DNA from: Castanea sativa
Taxonomy: Eukaryota > Streptophyta > Magnoliopsida > Fagales > Fagaceae
Assembly: GCF_040712315.1 (NCBI RefSeq)
Contig: NC_134014.1
Span: 42,769,634 to 42,833,633 of the forward strand
DNA: 64,000 nucleotides
Direction: 5' to 3'
Position numbers and translations under genes: made by a program. Positions 63,135 through 64,000 of this stretch are shown here, piece by piece. The notes under the pieces are model-generated. The model made no database searches, had not been told where the DNA came from, and worked only from the letters and a program-made list of their open reading frames with translations. Numbering within the stretch: the first letter of the stretch is position 1; each line of letters opens with the position of its first letter.

Positions 63135-64000
63135 CACTACAAAAAAATCGTTCTGTCCCAGCGTTTTTTTCCCAGCGCTTTTAAAAAACGCCGTAATAGA
63201 TAAGTCTGTACCAGCGCTTTTTAAAAGCGCTGGTATAGGAAACCCTATTACAGCAGCTCAAAACCGGCGCTTTATAAATCGCTGCAATAGGAGACCTATA
63301 GCGGCGGTTTTTAAAAACGCTGGTATAGGATGCCCTATTGCAGCGTTTTATAACCGCCGCTATAGGTTAGGGTAATCTTTTTTTTTTAATTAATTTAATA
63401 TTTGAAATTATCCTATCCCGGCGCTTGAAAAGCGCTGGAATAGGGTAACCCTATTCCAGCTCTTCAAAAAGCGCTGGGACAGGGTCACCCCATAAGGAAA
63501 TGGAAAAAGGCCTATCCCAGTGCTTTTTGAAGCGCTGGAATAGGGTGACCCTATTCCAGCACTTCAAAAAGTGCTGGGATAGGGTCCCTCCACAATGGAA
63601 TGGAGAGAGGCCTATCCCAGCGCTTTTTGAAGCGCTGGGATAAGGTCACTCCATAAGGGAATGGAGATAGGTCTATCCCAGCGCTTTTTGAAGCGCTGGA
63701 ATAGGGTGACCCTATTCCAGCGCTTCAAAAAGCGTTGGGATTGGGTCACTCCATAAGGGAATGGAGAGAGGCCTATCCCAGCGCTTTTTGAAGCGCTGGA
63801 ATAGGGTCACCCTATTCCAGCGCTTCAAAAAGCGCTGGGATAGGATCAAAAAACGCTGCAATAGGTCCTTCGTACCACTGAAAAAATTTCAGACTTCCCT
63901 CTTATATTTTTTAGCTTGGCACCACTTTGACCTCTCATTTTTGGTCTCCCACTTCTTTCCTTCAGACCTTTCCCTCTAACCCACCCTTTTCTTCCTCATT
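63135..64000 (+). mobile_element. CACTA (En/Spm-type) transposon terminus, runs off window
   Basis: The end reads CACTACAAAAAAATCG, the classic CACTA terminus, preceded by GTA as a possible 3-bp target duplication. It is followed by about 730 bp of subterminal repeats built on CCCAGCGCTTTT and its complement, as expected for transposase-binding subterminal DNA in this superfamily. The other end and any transposase lie beyond base 64000. The last ~130 bp are non-repetitive. Confidence 0.85.
63160..63870. repeat. Subterminal hairpin array of the CACTA element
   Basis: From 63412 a unit of about 100 bp repeats, with CCTATCCC(A/G)G at 63412, 63511, 63611, 63672 and 63772. The 61-bp step shows one unit with an arm missing. 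Each full unit is two back-to-back hairpins, CAGCGCTTTTTGAAGCGCTG and its relative TCCAGCGCTTCAAAAAGCGC, joined by GGAATAGGGTGACCCTATTCC, itself a palindrome. The outer part (63160-63365) has looser versions with CCGGCGCTTTATAAATCGC and AGCGGCGGTTTTTAAAAACG. Confidence 0.92.

Noticed and set aside
63761..63979. Open frame across the CACTA hairpin array
   Set aside because: It is produced by translating the repeat and its composition follows the repeat unit.

Overview
This window is nuclear DNA from a woody eudicot. The genes have GT-AG introns and plant-specific products (an LRR receptor-like kinase, an EB1C-type microtubule end-binding protein, an ARF GTPase, a D3-type cyclin). The spaces between them hold plant transposons of nearly every order. 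Several of the small transposons resemble families I associate with Fagaceae (oak, beech, chestnut), but that placement is an impression and not shown here.

Layout. 1-14.3 kb: a minus-strand Ty1/copia retrotransposon, cut off by the left edge and split by a complete Ty3/gypsy element of the Tat lineage (669-12024; 5-bp target duplication AACAT). The gypsy element has near-identical ~757-bp LTRs, a decayed gag-pol, a six-copy ~150-bp tandem repeat, and an antisense, probably intron-containing reading-frame unit between integrase and 3' LTR. 14.3-18.1 kb: AT-rich spacer. 18.2-21.1 kb: two-exon LRR receptor-like pseudokinase gene (+). 22.7-29.5 kb: a 6.8-kb Mutator-like element with ~0.7-kb terminal inverted repeats and a 9-bp target duplication, with no visible transposase. 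29.7-33.0 kb: 5'-truncated L1 LINE (-). 33.0-33.9 kb: TIR element with a GC-rich core. 34.2-36.4 kb: EB1C (+, six exons), followed by a hAT-type MITE and an orphan terminal exon. 40.2-42.5 kb: ARF GTPase (+) with a solo LTR in its first coding intron and a probable GC-AG intron before its last codon. 43.8-44.3 kb: second hAT MITE. 48.0-49.5 kb: CYCD3 cyclin (-, four exons). 49.5-59.7 kb: gene-poor, with MITEs, a tRNA-derived SINE and duplications. 59.7-62.4 kb: second truncated L1 LINE (+). 62.7-63.1 kb: fragment of an LTR resembling the gypsy LTR at the left. 63.1-64.0 kb: terminus of a CACTA transposon with a striking subterminal hairpin array, running off the right edge.

The four host genes are unrelated in function (cell-surface signalling, spindle and microtubule organisation, vesicle traffic, G1/S entry) and show no sign of common control. 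The main interest is the transposon record: nested insertions with readable target duplications, an antisense gene inside a retrotransposon, a large non-autonomous MULE, and the CACTA hairpin array. Boundaries resting on both TIRs/LTRs and target duplications are firm; family assignments rest on motif reading alone.
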